DNA of 64,000 bases from Agromyces rhizosphaerae (GTDB taxonomy: Bacteria; Actinomycetota; Actinomycetes; Actinomycetales; Microbacteriaceae): contig NZ_BSDP01000001.1 of the NCBI RefSeq assembly GCF_027925245.1, positions 930,001 to 994,000 on the forward strand, read 5' to 3'. Below are positions 8,234-16,651 of this stretch, piece after piece. The position numbers and the translations under genes are program-made. The notes beneath the pieces were generated by a model, which ran no database searches, was not told where the DNA came from, and saw only the letters and a list, made by a program, of their open reading frames with translations. Positions within the stretch are counted from its first letter, which is position 1, and each line of letters begins with the position of its first letter.

Positions 8234-9553
8234 CTACTGCACCGTATAGCCGACCGACTGCGCCTGGTTCACGAGTTCCTCGCCGAACGCGTCGATCGCG
8301 TCCTGCATCGACCCGCCGGAGATGAGCGTGGGACTCACGGTCTCCGTCCAGACCGAACCGGTGTCGTACAGCATGTACGAGTAGGGCTCGACCGCCCCGG
8401 CGGCTGCCTTGAACGCCGACTGCACTCCCGGGATGTCGGCGAAGTAGCCCTCCGCCTCGAGGTTCTCGAGCCAGGCGTCCTGGATCGGACCGTACCCGGG
8501 AAGGCCGGTCGAGAGCTCGACCTGCCACCGCGGATCGGTGTTCACGAACGTGGCGAACGTCAGCGCGTTCTCGAGCTGCGTGCCGGTGATGTGCGAAGAG
8601 ACGCCCCAGAGGCCGCCGCCCTCGTTGCCGGCGGACGGCGACGACTCGCCCTCCCAGGTGAGCGGCGCGACAGCGCTCATCTCACCCGCCGGGATCTTCC
8701 ACGTGTCGCGGAACAGGTAGTTGCCCCACCACACGGCGCCGGGGCTCATCACGAGGTTCACGCCCGCCGCAGCCGCGTCACCGTCGAAGATGCCCTGGGT
8801 CGAGAGCGCCCCGCCGTCGTACATCGTCGCGAGCAGCTCGGTCGCCCGCTCGCAGGCGGGGTCGGAGAGGTCGATGTGCGCCTCCGACTCCGACACGCGG
8901 TCGTTGGTCGGGCAGCCCGCCGCCTGCAGGTAGCGGTTGATGCCGTAGGCGTCGCCGAGGAAGCCGCTGATCTTGTCGGGGTGCTCCGCAGTGATCTCCA
9001 CCGCGAGGTCGCCGTACTCCTCCCAGGTCGTGGGCACGGTGTACCCGTTCTCGTCGAAGAAGGCCTTGTTGTACCAGAACACGTCCGGCGCGGCGTCGTT
9101 GCGCAGGCATCGGATGCGGCCGTCGAAGTCGCAGAACGACAGGACCGCAGGGTCGTAGCCCTCGATGACTTCGGGCAGCAGGTCGGTGAGGTCGGCGGCG
9201 TAGTCGCTGCTCGAGCTCGTCGCCCAGGCGATGTCGTCGTTCGACGGGAAGAAGATCGCGTCCGGCCAACCGGAACCCGCGGCGTCGAAGTTCGCGAACG
9301 CCTGCTTGACCGTCGTGCCGCCGACGGTGCCGTCGATCTGCACGACGTCGATCTCGATGTCGGGATAGGCCTCCTGGAATGCCTCGGCCGCTGGCACGCG
9401 GGGCGGGTCGACCCAGACGGTGATCTTGCCGCCCGAATCGGTCTGCTCCGGAGCGGCGGACTCGCCCGCACTGCACCCGGTGAAGATGACTGCACTCGCA
9501 ATGGCGAGGGCCGCGGCCGGCGCGGCCGCGGACGGGAACCTCGTGGTCTTCAT
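8234..9553 (-). CDS. Sugar ABC transporter lipoprotein substrate-binding protein
   Basis: CUT1-type extracellular binding protein. The lipoprotein signal is MKTTRFPS, a hydrophobic Ala-rich stretch, then IFTGC with Cys27 as the lipidation site. The mature protein has typical motifs (YPDIEIDVVQIDGT, DVFWYNKAFFDENGY, DAIDAFGEELVNQAQ). The ATG at 9553 follows GAGGAG by seven bases; an in-frame GTG two codons earlier is less likely. 439 residues is normal. Expected to feed the two permeases encoded downstream. Its promoter gap contains two LacI-type operators. Substrate not determinable; the neighbouring fucosidase and sugar-acid genes suggest a deoxysugar or oligosaccharide. Confidence 0.92.
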   Translation of the reverse strand: MKTTRFPSAAAPAAALAIASAVIFTGCSAGESAAPEQTDSGGKITVWVDPPRVPAAEAFQEAYPDIEIDVVQIDGTVGGTTVKQAFANFDAAGSGWPDAIFFPSNDDIAWATSSSSDYAADLTDLLPEVIEGYDPAVLSFCDFDGRIRCLRNDAAPDVFWYNKAFFDENGYTVPTTWEEYGDLAVEITAEHPDKISGFLGDAYGINRYLQAAGCPTNDRVSESEAHIDLSDPACERATELLATMYDGGALSTQGIFDGDAAAAGVNLVMSPGAVWWGNYLFRDTWKIPAGEMSAVAPLTWEGESSPSAGNEGGGLWGVSSHITGTQLENALTFATFVNTDPRWQVELSTGLPGYGPIQDAWLENLEAEGYFADIPGVQSAFKAAAGAVEPYSYMLYDTGSVWTETVSPTLISGGSMQDAIDAFGEELVNQAQSVGYTVQ

Positions 9554-9631
9554 TGACACTCCTCTGGTGGTTCGGCGCTGACATCACGCCGTCGTGCTGT
9601 TCAGGTGACACTCGCAGTCTCGGAGTGCCGT

Positions 9632-9677
9632 GCTCAAACGTTAGCCTAGATCTCGACGGGAAAGCAAACGTTTGAGC
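9632..9677. promoter_or_regulatory. Pair of LacI-type operator candidates
   Basis: CAAACGTTTG (9665-9674) is a perfect palindrome followed by AGC, and an imperfect partner GCTCAAACGTTAGC lies at 9632-9645. Their centres are about 30 bases apart, three helical turns, a suitable spacing for a LacI tetramer or two dimers. They lie upstream of the binding-protein gene that starts at 9553. Confidence 0.6.
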
Positions 9678-9751
9678 AACTTGTCCACAGAGAGCTTTCG
9701 GATGCGGTGGCGCGACGCCTCGCCACGTCGATCTCGCACCTGTCGAGGGCG

Positions 9752-10621
9752 TCAGCCCAGCCCGAGGCGCGCCGGCGAGAGCCGATAGAACGAGGCCGCG
9801 GTGCGGCCGAGCACCTGCTCGCGCTCATGCGGTGCGAACCGCTCGAAGATCGGGCGCAGCCCGTTCCAGACCCTCGTGTAGCCACCGGCCAGGATCGAGA
9901 TGGGCCAGTCCCCGCCGTACATGAGCCGGTCGAAGCCGAACACCTCGACCGCGCGGTCCACGAACGGCTCGACCAGCTCGGTCGTCCATGCGGCCGGGTC
10001 GCCGGTCGCGGAGTACAGCCCGCTGATCTTCGCATGCACGTTCGGGTGCTCGGCCGCGGCGGCGATGAGGCTCCACCACGGCTCACGATCGGCCAGGCCG
10101 ATCGGCGGCTTGGAGAGGTGGTCGATGACGAGACGCAGGTCGGGATGACGCTCGGCGATGACCGGCACGTGCTCGAGGTGACGCGGCAGTACCGACACGA
10201 CGTCGAATGCGAGACCGTAGCCCTCGAGCACGGAGAGCCCCTCATCGACATCGGGCCTGAGCAGCCAATCCGGATCCGCCTGGTTGTGGATCAGGGTGCG
10301 CACGCCGACCATGAGCGAGTCACCTGCCCAGGCCTCGATGGTCGCCGCGCACTCCTCCGGACGGTCGATCGGCGCATACCCGACGATGCCCGCGACTTCG
10401 GGATGCATCGACGCCGACTCGATCATGAGCGCGGTATCGTCCGGGTCGTCGGCCGACTGCACCTGCACCGTGAAGTCGACGCCCGCGTCGCGCAGTTCGT
10501 GACGGAGCTCGTCGAAGTAGATCGGGCGATCGATCTCGGCGAGGTCGGGCCCGAGCCACTCGTACGCGGCTCGCTTCGGATCCCAGATGTGCTGGTGGGT
10601 GTCGATCACTGGATGACTCAT
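9752..10621 (-). CDS. Amidohydrolase-2 family lactonase (L-fuconolactonase/PDC-lactonase-like)
   Basis: COG3618-type TIM-barrel hydrolase, which in characterised relatives opens sugar lactones such as fuconolactone or 2-pyrone-4,6-dicarboxylate. The metal motif HQHIWDP occurs at residues about 9-15 after MSHPVIDT. Further barrel-end residues are visible in LVIDHLSKPP, AKISGLYS and MYGGDWPIS. Start ATG at 10621 is chosen because GAGGAG lies just upstream. 289 residues. It is the last gene of the coupled six-gene operon beginning at 15264, next to an acid-sugar-dehydratase-like enzyme, which fits a lactone-to-sugar-acid step. The exact substrate is inferred only. Confidence 0.82.
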   Translation of the reverse strand: MSHPVIDTHQHIWDPKRAAYEWLGPDLAEIDRPIYFDELRHELRDAGVDFTVQVQSADDPDDTALMIESASMHPEVAGIVGYAPIDRPEECAATIEAWAGDSLMVGVRTLIHNQADPDWLLRPDVDEGLSVLEGYGLAFDVVSVLPRHLEHVPVIAERHPDLRLVIDHLSKPPIGLADREPWWSLIAAAAEHPNVHAKISGLYSATGDPAAWTTELVEPFVDRAVEVFGFDRLMYGGDWPISILAGGYTRVWNGLRPIFERFAPHEREQVLGRTAASFYRLSPARLGLG

Positions 10622-10629
10622 GGCGCTCC

Positions 10630-11298
10630 TCACAGGACCCGGTGGCGGTCCCAGACCGACCGGAGGGACTCCCCCGCCAGCAGCTCCTCGAGCACCGTCG
10701 CCTCGCGGGCGGCTCGCTCGCGCGCGAGGCCGAGGACCTCGTCCTCGTGGTCTCGCGGAACGGCGACGACGCCGTCGTCGTCTGCGATCACCAGGTCGCC
10801 CGATGCGATGCGCACACCTCCCACTGCGACTTCCGTGTCGGTCGAGACGATCCGCATCCGGGCACGGTAGTCCATCGGGCGCCGCGACCGACCGAACGCG
10901 GGGAAGCCGAGCGCGGCGATCCGATCGGTGTCCCGCAGGTTGCCGTCGGTCAGCACGCCGACCGCACCGTGCCCGAGGGCCGCGGCGCTGAACAACTCTC
11001 CCCAGAACGCCGAGTCGTTGCTCGCGGCGGTGGCGATCACGACGAACTCGCCCGGACCGATCCCGTCGATGAACTCGATCGCATCGCGGTACGGGTCGTC
11101 GGGATCATCCTCCAGTGCCGGGGCGAAGCGCACGGTGCGCGCTCGTCCGAGCGCACGGGTTCCCGGCACGAGCGGCGCGAGCCGGTGCTGCAGAACCTGC
11201 TCGCGCAGTCCTGCGGCATCGCACGAGTCGCTCACGATCGGAGTGGTCAGGCGTTCGTCGCCCTGTTGGACGACGAAGCCGCGCTCAGCGGATGACAT
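10630..11298 (-). CDS. RraA-like / HMG-CHA-aldolase family protein
   Basis: Member of the RraA/4-hydroxy-4-methyl-2-oxoglutarate aldolase fold. In this family class II aldolases cleave 2-keto acids such as 4-carboxy-4-hydroxy-2-oxoadipate using Mg2+, while RraA itself inhibits RNase E. Visible family segments: VSDSCDAAGLREQVL, FWGELFSAAALGHGAVGVLTDG with the conserved Gly-rich loop, and GNLRDTD with Arg-Asp (the R-D pair that binds substrate and metal in aldolases). The Asp in DGNLRD and downstream acidic residues support an enzyme rather than the regulator. 222 residues. It overlaps the preceding enolase-superfamily gene by 14 bases. Probably the aldolase of the local sugar-acid route (inference). 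Confidence 0.8.
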   Translation of the reverse strand: MSSAERGFVVQQGDERLTTPIVSDSCDAAGLREQVLQHRLAPLVPGTRALGRARTVRFAPALEDDPDDPYRDAIEFIDGIGPGEFVVIATAASNDSAFWGELFSAAALGHGAVGVLTDGNLRDTDRIAALGFPAFGRSRRPMDYRARMRIVSTDTEVAVGGVRIASGDLVIADDDGVVAVPRDHEDEVLGLARERAAREATVLEELLAGESLRSVWDRHRVL

Positions 11299-12508
11299 GG
11301 CCACCGCCCGCCTGGAACGCGAACCGGCGTTCGATCTCCTCTGTGAGCTGCACGCCGAGCCCCGGCGCACTCGGGGCGCCGATGGTGCCGTCGACGAAGT
11401 CGGTCGGCTCGATGAGGAGGGCATCGCGAAGCGGATTCGGCAGCGTGCAGTACTCGAACAGCTCGACCGTCGGCTCGGCGAGCGCGGCGTGGAGGTTCGC
11501 GGCGAAGGTCACGCCGCTGCCCCAGACATGCGGCACGCAGTCGACGCCGGCGCCGTGCGCGAGCCGGGCGACCCGCGAGAATGCTCGGAAGCCGCCGACG
11601 AAGGTCGCGTCCGGCTGGGCGAGGTCGACCCCGCCGGCGCCGATCAGCTCGGCGAACTCGCGCACCGTGCCGTTGGACTCCACGCCTGAGACGGGAACGT
11701 CGACCGCGGCGCGCACCCGTGCGAATCCGGCGACGTCGTCCGCCTGCATCGGCTCCTCGTACCAGAGCGCGCCGAGCTCGGCAGCTCGCGTTCCGACGCG
11801 GATCGCGTCCTCGGCGGACCATGGGGTGGAGGCGCACGCCTGCACCGCGTCGATGACGAACCTCGTGCCGTCAGGCAGTGTGGCGGTCACGTGATCGAGC
11901 AGCCGCAGCGTCGTGTCCGGGTCGGACATCGCCCGGAACTTCACGATCTCGAACCCGGCGGCCACCTGCGTCGCTGCCCAGTCGGCGACCTGCTCGAACG
12001 TGGTGCCGAGACCGCCGCTCGCGTAGGCCCGGATGCGATCGCGCGCGGCCCCGCCGAGCAGTTCGTGGACGGGCACCCCCGCTCGCTTCGCCACCGCGTC
12101 GCATGCGGCGATCTCGATGGCGCCGGCCACGCCGGAAGCGATGCCGCCGCGCGACCAGAACGCCGTGTACGCGCGCAGGTGATCGGCGACCTCGAGCGGC
12201 GATTCGAACGCGGCGCCCACGATGTACGGTCGGAAGGCGTCGACGAGCCCGGGCACCGCCGTGGCGGCCATGATGCCGGCGCCCGCCTCACCCACGCCGC
12301 GCGTGCCGTCGGAGAGCACGACCTCGACGAGCGCGGCATCCCATGAGCGGATGGTGCCGCCCACCCACGTGAGCTCCTCTCCCTGTGGGTAGCGGTGCGA
12401 CAGGAGGACGGCGCGCACCTCCGTCACGGTGAGCGACGTGGCGGGTCCGGCGCGGCCGTCCCGTCTCGTCCCTTCCTGAGTGGTGCCTGCGGGGGGCGAC
12501 GTCGTCAT
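11285..12508 (-). CDS. Mandelate racemase/muconate-lactonising (enolase superfamily) enzyme
   Basis: Enolase-superfamily enzyme, most likely an acid-sugar dehydratase. The N-terminal capping domain and C-terminal barrel are both present in 407 residues. The catalytic Lys motif appears as VKFRAM, K-x-R rather than K-x-K. Candidate metal ligands are the Asp of FVIDAVQ, the Glu of WYEEPMQ and the Glu of SGVESNG. The distal base region is DLAQPD and the His of [10 protein letters not shown] 30-residue N-terminal extension rich in Thr/Gly precedes the domain, so a later start is possible. It overlaps the upstream MaoC gene by ATGA. The product would be a 2-keto-3-deoxy sugar acid, a logical substrate for the RraA-like protein. 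Confidence 0.85.
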   Translation of the reverse strand: MTTSPPAGTTQEGTRRDGRAGPATSLTVTEVRAVLLSHRYPQGEELTWVGGTIRSWDAALVEVVLSDGTRGVGEAGAGIMAATAVPGLVDAFRPYIVGAAFESPLEVADHLRAYTAFWSRGGIASGVAGAIEIAACDAVAKRAGVPVHELLGGAARDRIRAYASGGLGTTFEQVADWAATQVAAGFEIVKFRAMSDPDTTLRLLDHVTATLPDGTRFVIDAVQACASTPWSAEDAIRVGTRAAELGALWYEEPMQADDVAGFARVRAAVDVPVSGVESNGTVREFAELIGAGGVDLAQPDATFVGGFRAFSRVARLAHGAGVDCVPHVWGSGVTFAANLHAALAEPTVELFEYCTLPNPLRDALLIEPTDFVDGTIGAPSAPGLGVQLTEEIERRFAFQAGGGHVIR

Positions 12509-12966
12509 CGCTGATCTCCTGTTCTCCGGTTGACGAGGTAGAGGTGGGTGAGCACCATCACGGTCTGGCCGCGCTGGTTCACGACGGTCACGAGTTCGTG
12601 CACGTAGCCGAACTGCTCGGGCTTCTTCGGGTGCTCGGATTTCTCGGTGATCTCGGCGGTCACCCGGATGGTGTCGCCGATGAACACCGGGTTGATGAAG
12701 CGGATGCGGTCGTAGCCGTAGCTCATCGACTGCGGGTTGATGTCGCCGGCGGTCATCCCGACGGCGACCGCCAGCGTGAGCGTGCCGTGAGCGATCCGCT
12801 GGCCCGCGGGCTGCGTCGCCATCCACTCGGCATCCATGTGATGGGGGAAGAAGTCGCCGGTCTGCCCGGCGTGGAGCACGATGTCGGCCTCGGTGATCGT
12901 GCGGCCGACGGTCTCCCGTCGCTCGCCGACCTCGATGTCCTCCCACCAACGGTCGATGGTCTGCAT
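12505..12966 (-). CDS. MaoC-like hotdog-fold dehydratase
   Basis: Small (153 residues) hotdog-fold protein of the MaoC/enoyl-CoA hydratase 2 group. The family active-site region is [23 protein letters not shown], where Asp and His give the catalytic pair, followed by [15 protein letters not shown], the conserved HG motif. Start ATG at 12966 follows GGAGGG; the longer frame from 13017 overlaps the upstream gene and lacks a ribosome site. Neighbours are a CoA-transferase and an enolase-superfamily enzyme, implying hydration or dehydration of a CoA-bound acid. Family firm, substrate unknown. Confidence 0.88.
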   Translation of the reverse strand: MQTIDRWWEDIEVGERRETVGRTITEADIVLHAGQTGDFFPHHMDAEWMATQPAGQRIAHGTLTLAVAVGMTAGDINPQSMSYGYDRIRFINPVFIGDTIRVTAEITEKSEHPKKPEQFGYVHELVTVVNQRGQTVMVLTHLYLVNRRTGDQR

Positions 12967-12967
12967 G

Positions 12968-14098
12968 TCAGCCCTCCAGGTGGCGTGCCGTGGCTTCGTC
13001 GAGGCGGTCGATGGCATCGTCGATGTCGACCCGTCCCGCGAGCACGTCGGTGATCATGGACCCGACCTCGTTCTGCAGCTCCGGGTACTCCGGATGCCGC
13101 GGGCGCACGTATGCGGTCTCGAGCGTGGTCCGGGTGTTGCGGAAGAAGTCCAGGCTCAGCGCGTTCGTACGGTCCGAGTCCCATGCGACCGCGTTGCCCG
13201 GCTGGCCCCCACCGTCGAAGTAGACGCCCTCCTGCACCTCGGCGGAGTCGAGCCAGAACGCGTGGTCGATCGCGGCCTGCGGATGGCGGGAACGCGCCGA
13301 GACCGCGATGCCCGCGCCGCCGAGCAGTGAGCCGCGCACGCCGAGCGGTCCCGCCGGAATGTCGACGTACGCGATCGGATGCTCCCGGAACCCCTCGCGC
13401 GAGTAGTTCGTGTACCCGAACAGCAGCGGGCTGTACGCGTACTGCTCCCCCGTCGCGAGCCGGTCGGCGACATCGATCGGATTCAGTGTCAGGTTGTCCT
13501 CCGGCACGAGCGACGCGAGCCGGCGCATCAGTTCGAGCGCCTCGCGAGCCGCGTCGCGGGGCAGGAAGATCCCGGGCTCGCGGAGCGCGTCGGCGCCGAA
13601 GCTCGCGGCGACGGTGAGCAGGCTCGAGTATGCGTCGACCGGCTTCGCCGGCCACAGCACGCGCCCCTCCTCGGCGAGCGCGAACACCTCGTCCCACGTT
13701 CGCGGTGGCGCGTCGATCAGGTCCGGGCGCCACGCCGCGACCTGGGCGGCCGCATCGGTCGCGAGCCCCCATTGGCGGCCCTGGTGCTGGTACGACGCGT
13801 GCGACGGCCCGATCGTCTGAGCGGCGAGCGTCGCGAGCTCGTCGTCGTGGCCTGCACCGTCGAGCGGCAGCAGCAGGCCGCGCTCGGCGGCGAACGGGAT
13901 GTGCGGATGGTCGATCACGAGCAGGTCGACGCCGTCGACGAGCTCGTCGAGGCCCTGGTCGCCGAATGCGAGCAGCGACCGGTACTCCCAGACGACCTCG
14001 ACCTCGGGTGCCACCTCGCGGTAGGCCTCCGCCGCCGCGACGACGCTGCCGTACCCCCGCTCGTGCTCCCAGGTCATGCCCCGCAGCGTGGTCGTCAT
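12968..14098 (-). CDS. Solute-binding-protein-like protein without signal peptide
   Basis: The sequence has the fold signature of an ABC carbohydrate-binding protein ([77 protein letters not shown]). It begins [17 protein letters not shown] with no hydrophobic signal and no lipobox Cys. The start ATG at 14098 forms an ATGA overlap with the CoA-transferase stop, so an upstream signal sequence is impossible without entering that gene. It is therefore predicted to be cytoplasmic. It lies between a CaiB-type CoA-transferase and MaoC genes. It may sense or hold the pathway acid inside the cell (speculation); the fold assignment is good, the role unknown. Confidence 0.8.
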   Translation of the reverse strand: MTTTLRGMTWEHERGYGSVVAAAEAYREVAPEVEVVWEYRSLLAFGDQGLDELVDGVDLLVIDHPHIPFAAERGLLLPLDGAGHDDELATLAAQTIGPSHASYQHQGRQWGLATDAAAQVAAWRPDLIDAPPRTWDEVFALAEEGRVLWPAKPVDAYSSLLTVAASFGADALREPGIFLPRDAAREALELMRRLASLVPEDNLTLNPIDVADRLATGEQYAYSPLLFGYTNYSREGFREHPIAYVDIPAGPLGVRGSLLGGAGIAVSARSRHPQAAIDHAFWLDSAEVQEGVYFDGGGQPGNAVAWDSDRTNALSLDFFRNTRTTLETAYVRPRHPEYPELQNEVGSMITDVLAGRVDIDDAIDRLDEATARHLEG

Positions 14099-15264
14099 GC
14101 GTCCACCCGCTGCCGGGGGAACTCCGTGCGGATCGCCTCGTCGTCCTCGCCCAGGCGTGGCGCGGCCTTCGCGCTCGACAGCACGCGGCCGTCGACCCGG
14201 ATCGGCCCGCGCGTGGTCGCGATCCGCACCCCGTCGCGCTCGACCTCCTGCGTCATGCGAATCGCTGCGAATCCGTCGGACTCCATCAACTCGTCCAGCG
14301 TGAGCACGGGCGCGCACCAGACGTCGGCGGTGTCGAGGATGTCGAGCCAGTGCTGGGTCGTGTCGGTCGCGAAGCGCTCCGCGAGCATCTCCTCGATCTC
14401 CACCTGACGGTCCCACGCCTCCTGCGGGTCGGACATCAGCTCGAGCTCCCGGATGCCGAGCAGGCGGCCGAGCGTGGGGATCGCGTTCATCGCGAGGGCC
14501 AGGTAGCCGTCGGTGGTCGGGTAGGTACCGTAGGGCGCGGCCAGGAAAGCATGCGCCGAGTGCGACCCGCCGCGGCGGACCGTGATCGTCTCGTCGTTCA
14601 ACCGCGTGCTCAGCAGTTCGAACTGCAGGTCGAGCATGGCCTCGAGGAGGCTCGACTCCACCAGCCCGCCTTCGCCGGTGCGGAAGCGGCGCACGAGCAG
14701 CGCGGTGACGCCCTGCGCGATGTGGCAACTCAGGAGGTGGTCGGCGATCGACACCCCGACCGGCACCGGGCCGTCCTCGCGCGACCCGCTCAGCCACGGC
14801 AGCCCGGAGATCGACTGCGCGAGCAGGTCCTGCCCGGGGCGATCCTTCCACGGCCCCTCCGAGCCGTAGCCGGTCGCGCTCGCGTAGACGATCGACGGGT
14901 TGATCGTCTTGACCGACTCGTAGTCGAGGCCGATGCGCTCCATGACGCCGGGGCGGAAGTTCTGGATGATGACATCCGCCCTGGCCACCAGCTCCTTGAC
15001 GTAGGCGAGGTCATCGGCCGACTTCAGGTCGGCGGTGATCGACTCCTTGTTCCGGTTCATCGCGTGGAACGAGACGGTGTCGCCGTCGATCCGGCGACCC
15101 GCGAACGCGAGCGTCCGTCCGATGTCGCCGACGCCGGGGCGCTCGACCTTGATCACCCTCGCTCCGAGATCGGCGAGGCGCATGGCCGCCACCGGGCCGG
15201 CGAGGAACTGGCTGAAGTCAAGGACGAGCACGCCCTCGAGTGGGAGCGGTGGAGCGGGGGACAT
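14095..15264 (-). CDS. CaiB/BaiF family (class III) CoA-transferase
   Basis: Cytoplasmic enzyme that moves CoA between carboxylic acids through an aspartyl thioester. The N-terminal Rossmann-like half has GVLVLDFSQFLAGPVAAM and ARVIKVERPGVGD. The catalytic Asp is in the family motif GQDLLAQSISGL near residue 170. The linker-intertwined C-terminal region (APYGTYPTTDGYLALA) is normal. Two in-frame ATGs exist, 15276 and 15264; GAAGG lies five bases before the second, which I prefer. First gene of a six-gene coupled operon ending at 9752. An operator candidate lies about 65-80 bases upstream. The acid activated is not known. Confidence 0.88.
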   Translation of the reverse strand: MSPAPPLPLEGVLVLDFSQFLAGPVAAMRLADLGARVIKVERPGVGDIGRTLAFAGRRIDGDTVSFHAMNRNKESITADLKSADDLAYVKELVARADVIIQNFRPGVMERIGLDYESVKTINPSIVYASATGYGSEGPWKDRPGQDLLAQSISGLPWLSGSREDGPVPVGVSIADHLLSCHIAQGVTALLVRRFRTGEGGLVESSLLEAMLDLQFELLSTRLNDETITVRRGGSHSAHAFLAAPYGTYPTTDGYLALAMNAIPTLGRLLGIRELELMSDPQEAWDRQVEIEEMLAERFATDTTQHWLDILDTADVWCAPVLTLDELMESDGFAAIRMTQEVERDGVRIATTRGPIRVDGRVLSSAKAAPRLGEDDEAIRTEFPRQRVDA

Positions 15265-15324
15265 GGGTGCCTTCATTTCACGCGCGGCATCGCGCCCTCT
15301 CGGGCGGGGTGCCTATCGAACTTC

Positions 15325-15343
15325 ATTGATCAATCGTTTGTTC
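15325..15343. promoter_or_regulatory. LacI-type operator candidate upstream of the CoA-transferase operon
   Basis: ATTGATCAAT (15325-15334) is a perfect palindrome overlapping CAATCGTTTG (15331-15340), a near-palindrome of the same class as 3670 and 9665. It lies between the six-gene operon and the adjacent lacI-type gene at 15495-16508, which is the obvious candidate repressor. Confidence 0.5.
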
Positions 15344-15494
15344 ATGAGATTACACGACGCACGCGGACATCGGCAAGCTCATCCCTGATCCGCGGCGACT
15401 CAGCACATGGGGAGCCCGCTCGATACGTGTCCGGTGGTTGCGGCGCCCCGTCGCCGGCGACTGCGCGCTCGGAGCGAGACGGCTCCCCGAGCTG

Positions 15495-16508
15495 CTACCG
15501 AGCGGGACCCGCGGTCGACTCCCGCACGATCAGCTCGGGCGCGGGATCGGTGACCACGAGGTCGGTCGCCACCCCCGTGGTGATCCGCTCGAACATCGCC
15601 GTCATCGCACTCTCGCCCAGGCGGCGGAGCGGCATCCGTACGGTGGTCAGCGGCGGCCAGGTGTTCTCGGCCGTCCATGCGTCGTGCATCGCGACGATCG
15701 AGAGGTCCTCGGGCACGCGCAGCCCGTGGCGACGTGCCTCGAGAAGCGCGCCGATCGCGGCGTTGACATTCGCGACCACGACCGCCGTCGGGGGCTCGTC
15801 ATGATCGAGGACGACCAGAAGTGCCTCGCCGCCCGCGCGCGGCTGGTAGCCGAGCGTGGTCATCAGCTCGGCCTGCGGCTCGATCCCAGCCGACCGCATC
15901 TCGTCGACGAAGCCCTCGCGTCTGCGGCGGGCCGTATCCGAGTCGGCGAGGCCACCGAGGTATCCGATCCTGCGGTGGCCGAGTTCGATCAGATGCCGCA
16001 CTGCCACGCGGATGCCTTCAGCGTCCTCGAGGAGTACCGAGCCGGGATGGTCGAGATGATCGGAGTTGACGAGGATGACCGGAAGCCGACCGTCGAAGAG
16101 TTCCCCGAAGTCCGTGACCTTGCTCGCGTCGCCGAGTTGCACGATCGCTCCGTCCACCCGACCCTCGCCGATCAGGCGCGGGATCGCGTCGGGCTCAGTC
16201 GTGAGGTTCTCGGCCCGCGCCAGAAGCACGCCGTACCCGCGGCGATTCCCCTCTTCCTCGACACCCGTCATGAACTCGGTGAACATCGCGTTCGTGAGGT
16301 CCGGAACGACGACGGCGATGACGTTCGTGCGTGCGAACTTCAGCGCGCGCGCGGCGAAATTCGGCCGGTAGTCCAACTCCTTCGCGGCGTCGAAGATGCG
16401 CGCACGGGTCTGCTCGCTCACGCGCGCGTCGGGCGCATTCGTCAGGACCCTGGACACCGCGGAGACGGAGACCCCTGCCTTCGATGCGACGTCACTGAGA
16501 GTGGCCAT
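15495..16508 (-). CDS. LacI family transcriptional regulator
   Basis: Ligand-responsive repressor of 337 residues. The N-terminal helix-turn-helix and hinge are canonical: TLSDVASKAGVSVSAVSRVL, then YRPNFAARAL with the hinge Ala/Leu that inserts in the DNA minor groove. The periplasmic-binding-like sensor follows (VIAVVVPDLTNAMF, LIELGHRRIGYLGG, PEDLSIVAMHDAWTAENTWPPLTTVR). Start ATG at 16508; the ribosome site is weak. It precedes the CoA-transferase operon in the same direction, separated by 230 bases. Palindromes both upstream of itself (16561) and upstream of that operon suggest autoregulation plus local control. Confidence 0.93.
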   Translation of the reverse strand: MATLSDVASKAGVSVSAVSRVLTNAPDARVSEQTRARIFDAAKELDYRPNFAARALKFARTNVIAVVVPDLTNAMFTEFMTGVEEEGNRRGYGVLLARAENLTTEPDAIPRLIGEGRVDGAIVQLGDASKVTDFGELFDGRLPVILVNSDHLDHPGSVLLEDAEGIRVAVRHLIELGHRRIGYLGGLADSDTARRRREGFVDEMRSAGIEPQAELMTTLGYQPRAGGEALLVVLDHDEPPTAVVVANVNAAIGALLEARRHGLRVPEDLSIVAMHDAWTAENTWPPLTTVRMPLRRLGESAMTAMFERITTGVATDLVVTDPAPELIVRESTAGPAR

Positions 16509-16560
16509 GGGCTCAGTGTACGGAGTTCACTGCGCGAACCCGGTGAATGCGTGGCGCGTC

Positions 16561-16608
16561 TGCGCAAACGACTGCGCAGCGCTCCTGACGGACGAACACG
16601 TTTGTACA
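16561..16608. promoter_or_regulatory. LacI-type operator candidates upstream of the regulator gene
   Basis: TGCGCAAACGACTGCGCA (16561-16578) is an 18-base dyad with arms TGCGCA/TGCGCA and one asymmetric centre. ACACGTTTGTAC, at about 16596-16607, is a second weaker dyad. Both lie within 100 bases upstream of the lacI-type start at 16508 and just beyond the end of the gene at 16652. Confidence 0.45.
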
Positions 16609-16651
16609 CCTCGTATCGGCGCGGAACGCCGTTGCATCTCCGCGGAAGCGG

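Noticed and set aside
8231..9556. Plus-strand frame nearly the same extent as the binding-protein gene
   Set aside because: The minus frame encodes a lipoprotein signal and a clear solute-binding fold with a good ribosome site; the plus frame has no recognisable domain.
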